Origin: Brevibacillus sp042683565 | GTDB taxonomy: Bacteria > Bacillota > Bacilli > Brevibacillales > Brevibacillaceae | Reading direction: 5' to 3' | DNA: 64,000 bases | NCBI RefSeq assembly: GCF_042683565.1 | Contig: NZ_JBHUJW010000021.1 | Location: 84,874-148,873 of the forward strand | Part shown: piece by piece, positions 1-7,744 of the stretch | Numbering within the stretch: position 1 is the stretch's first letter | Layout of the letters: each line of letters starts with the position of its first letter | Notes under the pieces: generated by a model | Told to the model about the DNA's origin: nothing | What the model saw: the letters and a program-made list of their open reading frames with translations, nothing else | The model's database searches: none | Translations under genes and position numbers: made by a program

Positions 1-255
1 TTTCCGGAAGGGGGGTGCGGCCGCTTGCTGCCAGCAAAACAGCCAGATCGTCGTCTGCCTCAACGAAATGGATGACAAGCTCTCATCCTTCAGAATGAGG
101 CGGATGAATCGGTTGGTTGTATACGCAAATACTACCGGCATTTCGGGATATTCACCCTGATGCAGGAAGTTGAGATTTCAGGAAATTCGTAAAATGAAAA
201 CTGTGAACGGCACGATAACAAGCCGAACAGAAGGAAAGTGAGGGATTGAAAAATT
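1..255. other. window edge and leader of sipW
   Basis: No complete gene is visible here. On the + strand a frame is open from base 2 to a TGA at 158-160 and could be the last ~52 codons of a gene starting before the window; its translation is not recognised. Bases 161-255 are the leader of the next gene, with AGGGA at 241-245 as the ribosome-binding site. No convincing -35/-10 pair was found. Confidence 0.3.
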
Positions 256-789
256 GTGGTTTACTTCAAAAAAGCAATATCGATATTAACCACGCTGCTC
301 CTGGTACTCGTGATCTCCCTCTGCAGCTTCCTCTTCATCGGAAAGATGAATGGTGGAAAGACCGAACTTTTTGGGAATGAAATCATGGTTGTACTGAGCG
401 GATCGATGTCACCGACCTTTGATACGGGAAGCATCGTTGCCGTGAAGCCAGTGCCTTTTTCCGAGATTCACAAAGGCGATATCGTCACCTTCGAGGATCT
501 GGAAAAACGGACCATTACCCACCGTGTCATCGATATCGTCGATGGCAAGTTGATCACCAAGGGTGATGCGAACGATGGAAAAGACAGCGATCCGGTAACC
601 GCCGACAGGGTGAAAGGAAAGGTACAATACTCGGTTCCGTATATCGGATACTTCATCGAATTCGTGAAATCACCGACAGGCATGCTGATCTTCCTGGCTG
701 GTCCCGGACTCTATCTCATGATCAGTCAAATATGGAAGCTCATGCGCATGATCAAGCAGCAAGAGGAACCCGCCAAGACACGAGCCTAA
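256..789 (+). CDS. sipW: SipW-type (ER-type) signal peptidase I
   Basis: Membrane-bound signal peptidase of 177 residues. Known SipW enzymes process the biofilm/surface proteins encoded beside them (TasA, TapA). An N-terminal membrane helix spans residues ~8-29. The nucleophile motif SGSMSPT places the catalytic Ser near 50. THRV follows at ~88-91, giving the His of ER-type peptidases where bacterial type I enzymes have Lys. A second membrane helix lies at ~140-163, followed by a short basic tail. The GTG start at 256 is the first in-frame start and has AGGGA about ten bases upstream. A calY/tasA-type gene follows 120 bp downstream, so this peptidase very probably serves that product. The reference B. 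subtilis order is tapA-sipW-tasA; no tapA-like gene is visible here, though the upstream side is cut by the window. Confidence 0.88.
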   Translation: MVYFKKAISILTTLLLVLVISLCSFLFIGKMNGGKTELFGNEIMVVLSGSMSPTFDTGSIVAVKPVPFSEIHKGDIVTFEDLEKRTITHRVIDIVDGKLITKGDANDGKDSDPVTADRVKGKVQYSVPYIGYFIEFVKSPTGMLIFLAGPGLYLMISQIWKLMRMIKQQEEPAKTRA

Positions 790-824
790 GCAGTCGATTA
801 CCCGGCAGGGTGATTCCTTGGGGG

Positions 825-858
825 TTGGTAATAGGGTCAAGGGAATATCTGTTACCAA
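825..858 (+). promoter_or_regulatory. inverted repeat between sipW and calY
   Basis: A perfect 7-bp inverted repeat (TTGGTAA at 825-831, TTACCAA at 852-858) lies in the 120-bp gap before the calY-like gene. There is no U-tract, so it is not a classical terminator. It may be an operator or an mRNA processing or stabilising hairpin that sets different levels for the peptidase and its abundant substrate. The role is inferred. Confidence 0.3.
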
Positions 859-909
859 GCTTCGAGTCATCATACATGAACTTATATAAAAAATTGGGAG
901 GAATTAGGA

Positions 910-1518
910 ATGAGCTTGAAAAAACAATTCGCAGTAACACTGGCATCTGTAGGGTTGGGAGCAGCGCTGATCGGCGGAGGAACGTTCGCATGGTTCAACA
1001 CAACAGCGAAAATCGAAGGCAACACATTTGCTGCTGGTACAATGAAAATCGGGGCTACTCCAGCCTCCGCAGTATTCAACGTGTCTAACCTGAAACCAGG
1101 TGACTGGATGGAAAGAACCTTTGTAGTAGAAAACGAAGGCAGCATCAGTGTAGACAAACTGCTGATGAACATCGACTACACCATTAACGATGTTGACAAC
1201 AACAATGGCGCGGAAGACTTCGATGAAAACCTGAAAGTGTATCTCCTGAAGAGCACCGATGAAAACATTCCGCTTCCACAACGCATTATCGTAAATCCAA
1301 ACAACGGCAAAACGCTGAAAGAACTGAAAGCAATGGGCAAGCTGGACATCAGCAGCTGGTGGACTCAAAACTTCGACCTGAGACCTGGCGATAGCGACAA
1401 AATCTACGTAGGTATCGAATTTGTGAACAAAAACGAAGACCAAAACCGTTTCCAGGGCGACGGAGTGAACCTCACATTCAACCTCGAAGGAACTCAAAAA
1501 GCTGGCGAACGCCGCTAA
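910..1518 (+). CDS. calY: TasA/CalY (camelysin) family secreted surface protein
   Basis: A 202-residue protein of the camelysin/TasA family, whose members are exported, processed by SipW and form extracellular fibres or act as cell-surface proteins. The signal peptide (basic MSLKKQ then a hydrophobic stretch to ~27) runs into GGGTFAWFNTTA, the typical family cleavage region. The typical GTMKIG and FVVENEGS strand motifs follow. RBS GGGAGG lies ~8 bases before ATG 910. The gene uses more A-rich codons (GAA, AAA, AAC) than its neighbours, as expected for high expression. It has its own strong terminator. A protease role was once proposed for camelysin, but no classical protease motif is visible. 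The assignment to TasA rather than CalY is not settled by sequence alone. Confidence 0.88.
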   Translation: MSLKKQFAVTLASVGLGAALIGGGTFAWFNTTAKIEGNTFAAGTMKIGATPASAVFNVSNLKPGDWMERTFVVENEGSISVDKLLMNIDYTINDVDNNNGAEDFDENLKVYLLKSTDENIPLPQRIIVNPNNGKTLKELKAMGKLDISSWWTQNFDLRPGDSDKIYVGIEFVNKNEDQNRFQGDGVNLTFNLEGTQKAGERR

Positions 1519-1524
1519 TAGCAA

Positions 1525-1561
1525 GCAAAGGTGGGGAACTACTCCCCGCCTTTTCGCTTTG
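1525..1561 (+). terminator. intrinsic terminator after calY
   Basis: The stem GGTGGGGA (1530-1537) pairs with TCCCCGCC (1543-1550) around a 5-base loop and is followed by TTTT. An outer GCAAAG/CTTTGC pairing can extend it. Confidence 0.8.
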
Positions 1562-1690
1562 CTTCGAGAAAAATAGCGAATCTCAACCTGACGGAGGATT
1601 TACGATTCACAGCAAACCATTTATGATGCGGTGGGATATGTTTCCGTTTGTGGAAACGAAACCAAAATGAAAATGAAGGAGTGATTGAAA

Positions 1691-1999
1691 TTGAAAAAGT
1701 GGAGACAAAAGGTAGCTGCTTCTCTCTTTCTCCTGTCGCTGGCAATTCCCGCGTCCGTCTACGCCGACAATTCCTCGGGAACAGATGACGTCCATGGCTA
1801 TGAGGACGAGCCGTTTCAGAAGTATTTGGCCGAACTGATCGACAGTCTGGACGATACAGACTACGGAAGTTTCCTCTCGGACGCGGAGATAGCCAGATTT
1901 TCGGAGGAAAACGAGGATGACGGAAGTGGCAGGTCTGATCTAAGAGAGCGCGTATATGCGTGGATTATCAGGCACGTCGATGGTCCAAAAGGCAATTGA
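1691..1999 (+). CDS. small acidic secreted protein of unknown function
   Basis: Encodes 102 residues from TTG 1691, or 104 from TTG 1685. AAGGAG at 1676-1681 lies 9 bases before 1691 but only 3 before 1685, so 1691 is preferred. The N-terminus is a clear signal peptide: basic KKWRQK, a hydrophobic core and a likely cut after the alanine of SVYA. The mature part is ~75 residues, strongly acidic (runs such as DSLDDTD and EENEDDG), with no cysteines. I do not recognise a family. It is the third gene after sipW and calY, so it may be a partner or second substrate in the same surface structure; this rests on position only. An inverted repeat GTTTCC/GGAAAC (1640-1657) sits just before its RBS. Confidence 0.65.
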   Translation: MKKWRQKVAASLFLLSLAIPASVYADNSSGTDDVHGYEDEPFQKYLAELIDSLDDTDYGSFLSDAEIARFSEENEDDGSGRSDLRERVYAWIIRHVDGPKGN

Positions 2000-2031
2000 C
2001 GGAGCTTTGCAATCGGGAGCGTAATAGGAAA

Positions 2032-2073
2032 GCAAGTCCCCCAAGCAGAATGGCCAGGGGGACTTGCCTGTTT
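2032..2073. terminator. bidirectional terminator between convergent genes
   Basis: An 11-bp stem, GCAAGTCCCCC (2032-2042) against GGGGGACTTGC (2057-2067), is followed by CTGTTTTT on the + strand. It sits between the small secreted protein and the convergent metY, whose stop codon is at 2078. Confidence 0.8.
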
Positions 2074-2077
2074 TTGG

Positions 2078-3379
2078 TCAAGCCGTGATCTGTTCCGTTA
2101 CCGCCTTCAACGCCTGTTCCAAATCTTCAATAATATCCTTGATCGACTCCGTCCCGATCGACAGGCGGATCAGCCCTGGCGTCACGCCTGCAGCGACTTG
2201 TTCCTCCTCGGTCAACTGCTGGTGCGTAGTGCTCGCCGGATGGATGATCAGCGACTTGGAATCGCCGACGTTGGCCAGGTGGGAGAACAGCTTCACGGAA
2301 TCGATCAGCTTCTTGCCTTCTGTCACGCCGCCGCGGATGCCGAAGGTGAGGATGGCGCCTGCGCCGTTTGGCAAATATTTTTGCGCCAGCTTGTAGTTCG
2401 CGTCGCATACCAGACCCGGATAGTTGACCCACTCAACAGCCGGATGGGAGGCGAGGTACTCGGCGACAGCCTGGGCGTTCTGGCTGTGGCGTTCCATGCG
2501 CAGGTGCAGCGTCTCCAGGCCCTGCAGGAACAGGAAGGAGTTGAACGGAGCGACGGCGGCGCCGATGTCGCGCTGCAGTTGGACGCGCGCTTTGATGATG
2601 TAGGCGAGCGGTCCGACTGCCTCCGTGTAGACGACCCCGTGGTAGCTCGGGTCTGGTGTGGTCAGGCCGGGGAACTTGCCGTTGTTCCAGTTGAATTTGC
2701 CGGAGTCGACGATGATGCCGCCGATGGCCGTGCCGTGTCCGCCGATGAATTTCGTCGTGGAGTGGACCACGATGTCCGCGCCATGCTCAAACGGGCGGCA
2801 CAGGATCGGAGTGGCGAACGTGTTGTCGACGATGAGTGGCACGCCGTTTTCGTGCGCGATGTCGGCGATCGCTTGCAGGTCCGCTACGTCAATGCGGGGA
2901 TTGCCGATCGTTTCGCAGAAAAACGCTTTTGTATGTTCATTGACGTACGCGCGGAAGTTGTCCGGGTTGGACTGATCCACAAAATGGACCTTGAGGCCAA
3001 GGCGCGGCAGCGTATGGGCAAACAGGTTGTACGTCCCGCCGTAAAGGCTGCTGGATGCGACGATTTCGTCTCCGGCTCCCGCGATGTTGAGGATGGCAAA
3101 GGTGATCGCTGCCTGCCCGGAGGCCGTCGCCAGGGCACCGACGCCGCCCTCGAGCTGGGCCACCCGTTTTTCAAAAACGTCCTGTGTCGGGTTCATGATG
3201 CGCGTGTAGATGTTGCCAAATTCCTTGAGGGAGAACAGGTTAGCCGCGTGCTCCGTATCGCGGAAGACGTAGGAGGTCGTCTGGTAAATCGGGACGGCGC
3301 GGGAGCCAGTCACCGGGTCCGGCTCCTGGCCTCCGTGTACGGCAATCGTTTCAGGTCTCCATTGTTGCTGATTCGACAT
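2078..3379 (-). CDS. metY: O-acetylhomoserine sulfhydrylase (Cys/Met metabolism PLP enzyme)
   Basis: A 433-residue PLP enzyme of the Cys/Met metabolism family. The length and the opening MSNQQQW...TIAVHGGQEPDP fit O-acetylhomoserine aminocarboxypropyltransferase, which makes homocysteine (from sulfide) or methionine (from methanethiol). The PLP-lysine motif is HSTTKFIGGHG in mid-protein. Other family signatures are RIMNPTQDVFEKRVAQLEGG, TASGQAA and SLGTES-like RLSIGTESIKD near the end. The start chosen is ATG at 3379, preceded on the minus strand by AAGGAGAG; a longer reading to 3478 would run into the riboswitch. The leader holds a SAM-I riboswitch and terminator, so expression falls when SAM is plentiful. 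Cystathionine gamma-synthase is a less likely alternative because those proteins are shorter (~380 residues). Confidence 0.9.
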   Translation of the reverse strand: MSNQQQWRPETIAVHGGQEPDPVTGSRAVPIYQTTSYVFRDTEHAANLFSLKEFGNIYTRIMNPTQDVFEKRVAQLEGGVGALATASGQAAITFAILNIAGAGDEIVASSSLYGGTYNLFAHTLPRLGLKVHFVDQSNPDNFRAYVNEHTKAFFCETIGNPRIDVADLQAIADIAHENGVPLIVDNTFATPILCRPFEHGADIVVHSTTKFIGGHGTAIGGIIVDSGKFNWNNGKFPGLTTPDPSYHGVVYTEAVGPLAYIIKARVQLQRDIGAAVAPFNSFLFLQGLETLHLRMERHSQNAQAVAEYLASHPAVEWVNYPGLVCDANYKLAQKYLPNGAGAILTFGIRGGVTEGKKLIDSVKLFSHLANVGDSKSLIIHPASTTHQQLTEEEQVAAGVTPGLIRLSIGTESIKDIIEDLEQALKAVTEQITA

Positions 3380-3412
3380 GAGTATCTCTCCTTTTTCTAT
3401 AGATAGGATGAA

Positions 3413-3455
3413 AACAAGAAAAAACGGAGCCCACTCTGAGTAGAAGAAGGCTCCG
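3413..3455 (-). terminator. riboswitch-controlled terminator before metY
   Basis: Read on the minus strand, the stem CGGAGCC/GGCTCCG (3449-3455 with 3425-3431) is followed by a T-rich run at 3413-3424. It is the expression platform of the adjacent S-box: SAM binding should favour this hairpin. Confidence 0.85.
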
Positions 3456-3476
3456 GTCATACACGGAAGTACGTTC

Positions 3477-3578
3477 ATCTCTCAGAATCTATGGATTCTG
3501 CAGGAATTGGCACCTCACATGCTCACATGCAGGTTGCCGGGCTTCGTCGGGCCTGTCCCTCCACCACTCTTGATGAAA
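3477..3578 (-). ncRNA. SAM-I riboswitch (S-box) upstream of metY
   Basis: The minus strand carries the conserved S-box core in order: TCAAGAGTGGTGGAGGGA, CAGGCCC, GAAGCCCGGCAACC, GGTGCCAATTCC. A P1-closing strand and then an intrinsic terminator follow. The leader lies between a good promoter (3602-3630) and the metY start. Assignment rests on the nearly invariant kink-turn and SAM-pocket segments. Confidence 0.95.
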
Positions 3579-3601
3579 ACGGCATATCTGATGTTGTCAC
3601 A

Positions 3602-3630
3602 ATTGTATGAAAAAGGCAGTTGGCTGTCAA
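3602..3630 (-). promoter_or_regulatory. sigma-A promoter of the S-box/metY transcript
   Basis: On the minus strand a perfect -35 TTGACA is separated by 17 bases from -10 TACAAT. The predicted start site lies ~15-20 bases before the riboswitch core. Confidence 0.85.
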
Positions 3631-3896
3631 TAATTAATGAAAAGTTATCAGGGAGGATTAAATGGGTATATCGGGCGAGCGGGAGAGGGAAAACGGCAAG
3701 TAGAGCATGGCCTTGCGATTTCTTTCTTAATTTTATATGGAAGGCTTCGCGGTCAGGAACGCGGAAGGGCGCACTCCAAACTGCCGGGGCGCAGTTTGCC
3801 CGTTAGAAAAGCGAAAGCCCGTATGATATGATGGGAAATGGCATGAACGGATCTTATTTGCAAAAAGAACGACATGATTAGGAGGATTCATCGACC
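3631..3896. other. intergenic region, no gene seen
   Basis: Between the metY promoter and the rhodanese gene I see no credible coding sequence. TATGAT near 3821 could be a -10 for the downstream gene, but no good -35 pairs with it. AGGAGG at 3880-3885 is the RBS of the next gene. Confidence 0.4.
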
Positions 3897-4208
3897 ATGA
3901 GCAATGGCGTAAAGGAAATCACCCCGGAAGAATTGCTGGCGAAGCTGGAAGCGAATGAAAACGTACAAGTGATCGACGTGCGCGAGGTAGACGAGTGGAA
4001 CGCGGGCCACATCAAGCAGGCGAAGCTGATTCCGCTTGGCTTTTTGCCGCATCGCATCGACGAGCTGGACAAAGACGTGCCGATCGTGATGGTTTGCCGC
4101 AGCGGTGCGCGCAGCCATATGGCGACGGAATATTTGACAGCCCAAGGCTATGATGCAGCCAACATGGTAGGCGGCATGCTCGCATGGCCAGGAGAAACAG
4201 AGCAGTAA
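3897..4208 (+). CDS. single-domain rhodanese-like protein
   Basis: A 103-residue single rhodanese domain. It has VIDVREVDEWNAGHI at ~25-39 and the active-site loop CRSGARS, placing the persulfide-forming cysteine at 67, then AANMVGGMLAWPG at the C-terminus. No signal peptide, so cytoplasmic. Such proteins carry sulfane sulfur between partners. The stop is 26 bases before the start of a SCO1-like gene, so the two are probably co-transcribed. The sulfur acceptor cannot be read from the sequence. RBS AGGAGG lies ~11 bases before ATG 3897. Confidence 0.88.
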   Translation: MSNGVKEITPEELLAKLEANENVQVIDVREVDEWNAGHIKQAKLIPLGFLPHRIDELDKDVPIVMVCRSGARSHMATEYLTAQGYDAANMVGGMLAWPGETEQ

Positions 4209-4234
4209 AAACGCTAGGGGGGAGGAAGCGACTC

Positions 4235-4861
4235 GTGAGTGAAGCAGCGAAGCAGCAGCAGGAAACAGGTTTGCAGCGCCACTGGTTCCCCGTGCTGACG
4301 GGTGTCCTGATTTTGGCGATCGTCGGCGTGTTTGGCTACAAGTACCTGACCAGAGAAACAATTCCGGTCATGAAGGCGCTCAGCGACTTTTCGCTGGAAA
4401 ACAGCAACGGCTCGACGTACACTTTCTCGGATAGCAAAGGAAAGGTGCGCCTGGTCGAGTTCATGTTTACCAAATGCCCGGATATTTGTCCGGCCACAAC
4501 GTACAATATGTCGCTGATGCAAAAAGAGCTGAAGACGAAGGGGCTGTTCGGGGACAAGGTGGAGTTCGTGAGCATCACCTTCGATCCGGACTCTGACACG
4601 GCGCAGGTCCTGCAGGAGTACGCCGGGAAGTTCCAGGCAGACCCGACCGGCTGGAAGTTTTTGCGCGGAGATGCCCAGGCCGTGGAGAAGGTGACGAAGG
4701 ACTTCGGCATCGCTGTGCTGAAGCAGCCGGACGGTTCCTTTGCCCATACGGCGCGCATGTTCCTCGTGGACGGGGACGGCAACATGCGCCGCGCGTACGG
4801 AATGGGCGCCGAAATGGACATGGATCAGATCATGGCGGACATCGAGCAGTTGGCCGACTAG
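4235..4861 (+). CDS. SCO1/SenC family membrane-anchored thioredoxin-fold protein
   Basis: A 208-residue protein with one N-terminal membrane anchor (~18-36) and an extracytoplasmic SCO1/SenC thioredoxin fold. The copper/thiol motif CPDIC gives Cys81 and Cys85, and the conserved distal histidine is in FAHTARMFLVDGDG at ~171. SCO proteins deliver copper to the CuA site of cytochrome c oxidase or act as thiol reductases. GTG 4235 is chosen because GGGGGGAGG (4217-4225) lies just upstream; a longer frame from 4184 would overlap the rhodanese gene and add a basic extension before the anchor. It ends only two bases before the stop codon of the convergent next gene, with no terminator visible between them. 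Confidence 0.88.
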   Translation: MSEAAKQQQETGLQRHWFPVLTGVLILAIVGVFGYKYLTRETIPVMKALSDFSLENSNGSTYTFSDSKGKVRLVEFMFTKCPDICPATTYNMSLMQKELKTKGLFGDKVEFVSITFDPDSDTAQVLQEYAGKFQADPTGWKFLRGDAQAVEKVTKDFGIAVLKQPDGSFAHTARMFLVDGDGNMRRAYGMGAEMDMDQIMADIEQLAD

Positions 4862-4863
4862 GG

Positions 4864-5181
4864 TCAGCGCGTCTCCTCGAAACGGATGCGCAGCAGCTTT
4901 TCCGTTTTTGTCTCGAATTCAATATGAACCAACAACGCCCACACGCGATTGCCCTGCTGGAGCAAGAGCTTGAACGTCTCCTCTGACGTGGTGGGCGTTT
5001 TGATTTTGCGGCCGACGTGGAGGTAGTCGATGATTTTCGCCTGCGGATACGCCTTCATCGTCTGCTGCATGGCGATTTGGCCCCATTTGGCATAGGGGGG
5101 CTGGGCGGCCGCCGGCATCGTCCAGAGCATGGAGCTGGACAGCAGCAGGGCGGTGACAATCGTTTTTGCTTTGGACAGCAT
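4864..5181 (-). CDS. small secreted protein, probable DUF3889 family
   Basis: A 105-residue exported protein. It has a signal peptide MLSKAKTIVTALLLSSSM...TMPAAAQ with cleavage near 25. The mature domain reads AKWGQIAMQQTMKAYPQAKIIDYLHVGR, resembling the Bacillales DUF3889 family as I remember it. The start at 5181 follows AAAGGAG. A longer frame up to 5289 lacks an RBS and would bury the signal peptide. Function unknown. It is convergent with the SCO1-like gene, and their ends are two bases apart. Confidence 0.7.
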   Translation of the reverse strand: MLSKAKTIVTALLLSSSMLWTMPAAAQPPYAKWGQIAMQQTMKAYPQAKIIDYLHVGRKIKTPTTSEETFKLLLQQGNRVWALLVHIEFETKTEKLLRIRFEETR

Positions 5182-5472
5182 CGGGCCCGGGCTCCTTTCA
5201 TGAGGACATGCGGACTGGAAATACTCTGTGTGCGAGTAGTTTGCCCGAATGTCCTGCAGAAGAGCCGGTTTTCTTGCTTTTGGCTTCATAGATTATGTAC
5301 AATTTGCCAATAGGTAAAAAGGATGGCCTGCAGGGACGGGCGAATTGCCCCATTTCCCTCGTACAGATTGCAAGACTGGATGAAACGAACGCCTCGCGTT
5401 GTGTTACAATAAGAATGGCATGCTTGGTTCGGGTTTCCAAAATCATGCACGATGATGTTAGGAGGAAAGAGA

Positions 5473-7125
5473 TTGAGCGACGTTAAGATATTCGCAATGG
5501 GCGGCCTCGGCGAGATCGGAAAAAACATGTATTGCGTCGAGTACGAAAATGAGATCGTTATTATCGACTGCGGGGTGAAATTCCCTGAAAACGAGATGTT
5601 CGGGATCGATCTGGTCATTCCCGATGTTACGTATCTGGTAGAAAACCAGCATAAAATCAAGGCGCTTTTGTTGACGCACGGACACGAAGACCACATCGGG
5701 GCGATCCCTTATGTGCTGCGGCAAATCAAGGTGCCTGTGTACGGCGGACGCCTGACCCTGGGCTTGGTCAAGGCGAAGCTGGAAGAGCACCGCATGCAAA
5801 ACGATGTCAAGCTGATTCCCATTTCCGAAGACACGGAGATTCCTTTCGACAAGCTGAAGGCGACCTTCTTCCGGACGAACCACAGTATTCCGGATTCGTT
5901 CGGGATCGTGCTGCACACGCCGGAGGGCATGGTCATCCACACCGGCGACTTCAAGTTTGACATGACGCCGGTGGGGCAGCGGACGGAATACGGCAAGATT
6001 GCCCGCATCGGCGCGAGCGGCGATGTGCTGGCTCTGCTGTCGGACAGTACCAACAGCGAGCGCTACGGCTTTACCATGTCGGAGCGTACGGTAGGGGAAG
6101 GCATTCTCGACGTGGTGCGCAAAGCGCGGGGGCGCATCATCCTCGCGACCTTTGCCTCCAACGTACATCGCCTCCAGCAGGTCGTGGACGCAGCCGAGCA
6201 GTGCAACCGCAAAGTGGCGGTCATCGGCCGCAGCATGGAAAAAGTATTTTTGATCGGACAAGAACTGGGCTACATCCAGATGCCAGAAGGTATGCTGATC
6301 GATATCAAGCACATCGACAACTACGCGGACAATCAGGTGCTGGTCATCTGCACGGGCAGCCAGGGCGAACCGATGGCAGCCTTGACGCGCATCGCGTCCG
6401 GCTCCCACCGCACCGTTTCCATTTACCCGGAGGACACGGTCATCATCTCGGCTTCTCCGATCCCGGGCAACACCATCAACGTGAGCCGGACGATCGACAA
6501 GCTGTACCGCGCAGGGGCGAATGTCGTGCTCAACCAGGACTTCGACATCCACGCTTCCGGCCACGGCAGCAGCGAAGAGCTGAAGCTGATGCTGAACTTC
6601 ATCCGTCCCAAATACTTCATCCCGATCCACGGGGAGTACCGGATGCTGAAGACCCACTCCAAGCTGGCGCAGCAGGTGGGAATCGACGAGAGCAACATCT
6701 TTATCATGGACAATGGCGACGTGCTGAACTGCACCCGCGAAAAAGCATGGCTGAGCAAAGTGCAGGCGGGCATCGTCCTGATCGACGGCAGCGGCGTGGG
6801 AGACGTAGGAAACATCGTCCTGCGCGACCGCAAGCATTTGGCGGAGGATGGCCTGATGGTCGTCGTCGTCAGCCTGGACATGAAGAACTTCAAGATTTTG
6901 ACCGGGCCGGACATCGTGAGCCGCGGCTTCGTATACGTGCGCGGTTCCGAATCGCTGATCCAGGAAGCGACCATGCTCGTGCGCCAGCGCCTGCAGGAAG
7001 CGCTGGATAAGAAAATCAAGGAGTGGTCGGAGCTGAAGGCGCAGATCAACGAAGTAATCAAGCCGTTCATCTACGAAAAAACGGGCCGCAACCCGATGAT
7101 CCTGACCATTTTGATGGAAGTGTAG
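5473..7125 (+). CDS. rnjA: ribonuclease J
   Basis: A 550-residue metallo-beta-lactamase/beta-CASP RNase, with 5'-to-3' exo- and endonuclease activity in mRNA decay and rRNA maturation. The metal motif HGHEDH is at 69-74. The HTGDFKFD, SDSTNSE, TFASNVHRLQQV and GRSMEK segments and the beta-CASP motif CTGSQGEPMAAL follow, with SGHG and PIHGEYR later. The C-terminus ends MILTILMEV, like the B. subtilis J enzymes. TTG 5473 is chosen because AGGAGGAAAGAG immediately precedes it; the in-frame ATGs at 5452/5455 lie upstream of that RBS. A possible extended -10 TGTTACAAT is at 5402-5410. Overall it resembles RNase J1 more than J2, but I could not align the two formally. Confidence 0.92.
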   Translation: MSDVKIFAMGGLGEIGKNMYCVEYENEIVIIDCGVKFPENEMFGIDLVIPDVTYLVENQHKIKALLLTHGHEDHIGAIPYVLRQIKVPVYGGRLTLGLVKAKLEEHRMQNDVKLIPISEDTEIPFDKLKATFFRTNHSIPDSFGIVLHTPEGMVIHTGDFKFDMTPVGQRTEYGKIARIGASGDVLALLSDSTNSERYGFTMSERTVGEGILDVVRKARGRIILATFASNVHRLQQVVDAAEQCNRKVAVIGRSMEKVFLIGQELGYIQMPEGMLIDIKHIDNYADNQVLVICTGSQGEPMAALTRIASGSHRTVSIYPEDTVIISASPIPGNTINVSRTIDKLYRAGANVVLNQDFDIHASGHGSSEELKLMLNFIRPKYFIPIHGEYRMLKTHSKLAQQVGIDESNIFIMDNGDVLNCTREKAWLSKVQAGIVLIDGSGVGDVGNIVLRDRKHLAEDGLMVVVVSLDMKNFKILTGPDIVSRGFVYVRGSESLIQEATMLVRQRLQEALDKKIKEWSELKAQINEVIKPFIYEKTGRNPMILTILMEV

Positions 7126-7143
7126 CTGCGGAGCACTTCCCGA

Positions 7144-7172
7144 TTCTCGCCCGGACATGATCCGGCTATAAT
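7144..7172 (+). promoter_or_regulatory. candidate promoter of the bacilliredoxin gene
   Basis: TATAAT at 7167-7172 is perfect. The -35 candidate TTCTCG at 7144-7149 with 17-bp spacing is weak. Confidence 0.5.
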
Positions 7173-7213
7173 GGAAGTAATGGAAAACGTGAAGCATAAA
7201 GGAGAGTTGCCCT

Positions 7214-7645
7214 ATGATGTCCTATGAAGCATATATGAACCAGGTAATTCAGCCGATGCGCGATGAGCTGACCCGCAATGGCTTTACGGAGCTCCGCACG
7301 GCAGAAGAAGTCGAACAAACATTGCCAAACGCCAAAGGACTGACCTTGGTCGTGGTGAACTCCGTGTGCGGCTGTGCGGCAGGTCTGGCTCGTCCGGCGG
7401 TTGTGCACTCCCTGAAGCACCCGAAAAAGCCTGACAACCTCTACACCGTTTTCGCCGGACAAGACAAGGAAGCGACTGCGAAAGCCCGCGAATACTTTGA
7501 AGGCTACGCTCCGTCCTCCCCGTCCTTTGCGATCATGAAAGACGGAAAAATCATGACGATGATCGAGCGTCACCAGATCGAGAACAACGATCTGCAAACG
7601 ATCGCAAACCTGTTGACGAACGCGTACGAAACATACAGCAACTAA
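7214..7645 (+). CDS. brxB: bacilliredoxin (BrxA/BrxB family)
   Basis: A 143-residue protein of the YphP/YqiW family with the active-site motif VVNSVCGCAAGLARP (Cys52-Gly-Cys54). Known members remove bacillithiol from S-bacillithiolated proteins. The full-length family layout is present (MSYEAYMNQVI at the start, PSFAIMKDGK and MIERHQIE near the end). RBS GGAGAG lies eight bases before ATG 7214. I cannot tell BrxA from BrxB without an alignment. The gene has its own promoter-like sequence and terminator. Confidence 0.9.
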   Translation: MMSYEAYMNQVIQPMRDELTRNGFTELRTAEEVEQTLPNAKGLTLVVVNSVCGCAAGLARPAVVHSLKHPKKPDNLYTVFAGQDKEATAKAREYFEGYAPSSPSFAIMKDGKIMTMIERHQIENNDLQTIANLLTNAYETYSN

Positions 7646-7660
7646 TCGTTGCCGGAAATA

Positions 7661-7692
7661 GGCAAGGCGCTCGAGCTCGGGCGTCTTGTTTT
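7661..7692 (+). terminator. intrinsic terminator after the bacilliredoxin gene
   Basis: The stem CAAGGCGC (7663-7670) pairs with GCGTCTTG (7681-7688, one G-U) and is followed by TTTT. Confidence 0.75.
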
Positions 7693-7744
7693 GCGTGTGT
7701 GAGCCAATCATATTTTCTAACGAGAGGAAAGGGGATTTGGTCGG

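Noticed and set aside
2198..3406. A 402-codon open frame on the + strand opposite metY
   Set aside because: It lies wholly within metY's complement, has arginine/valine-rich low-complexity composition and no RBS or family match. A GC-rich antisense shadow.
3507..3806. A 99-codon + strand frame over the metY riboswitch
   Set aside because: It reads through the conserved S-box aptamer on the other strand and has no RBS.
5458..7197. A 579-codon open frame opposite RNase J
   Set aside because: Full overlap with a well-recognised gene, no start context, and histidine/aspartate-rich shadow composition.
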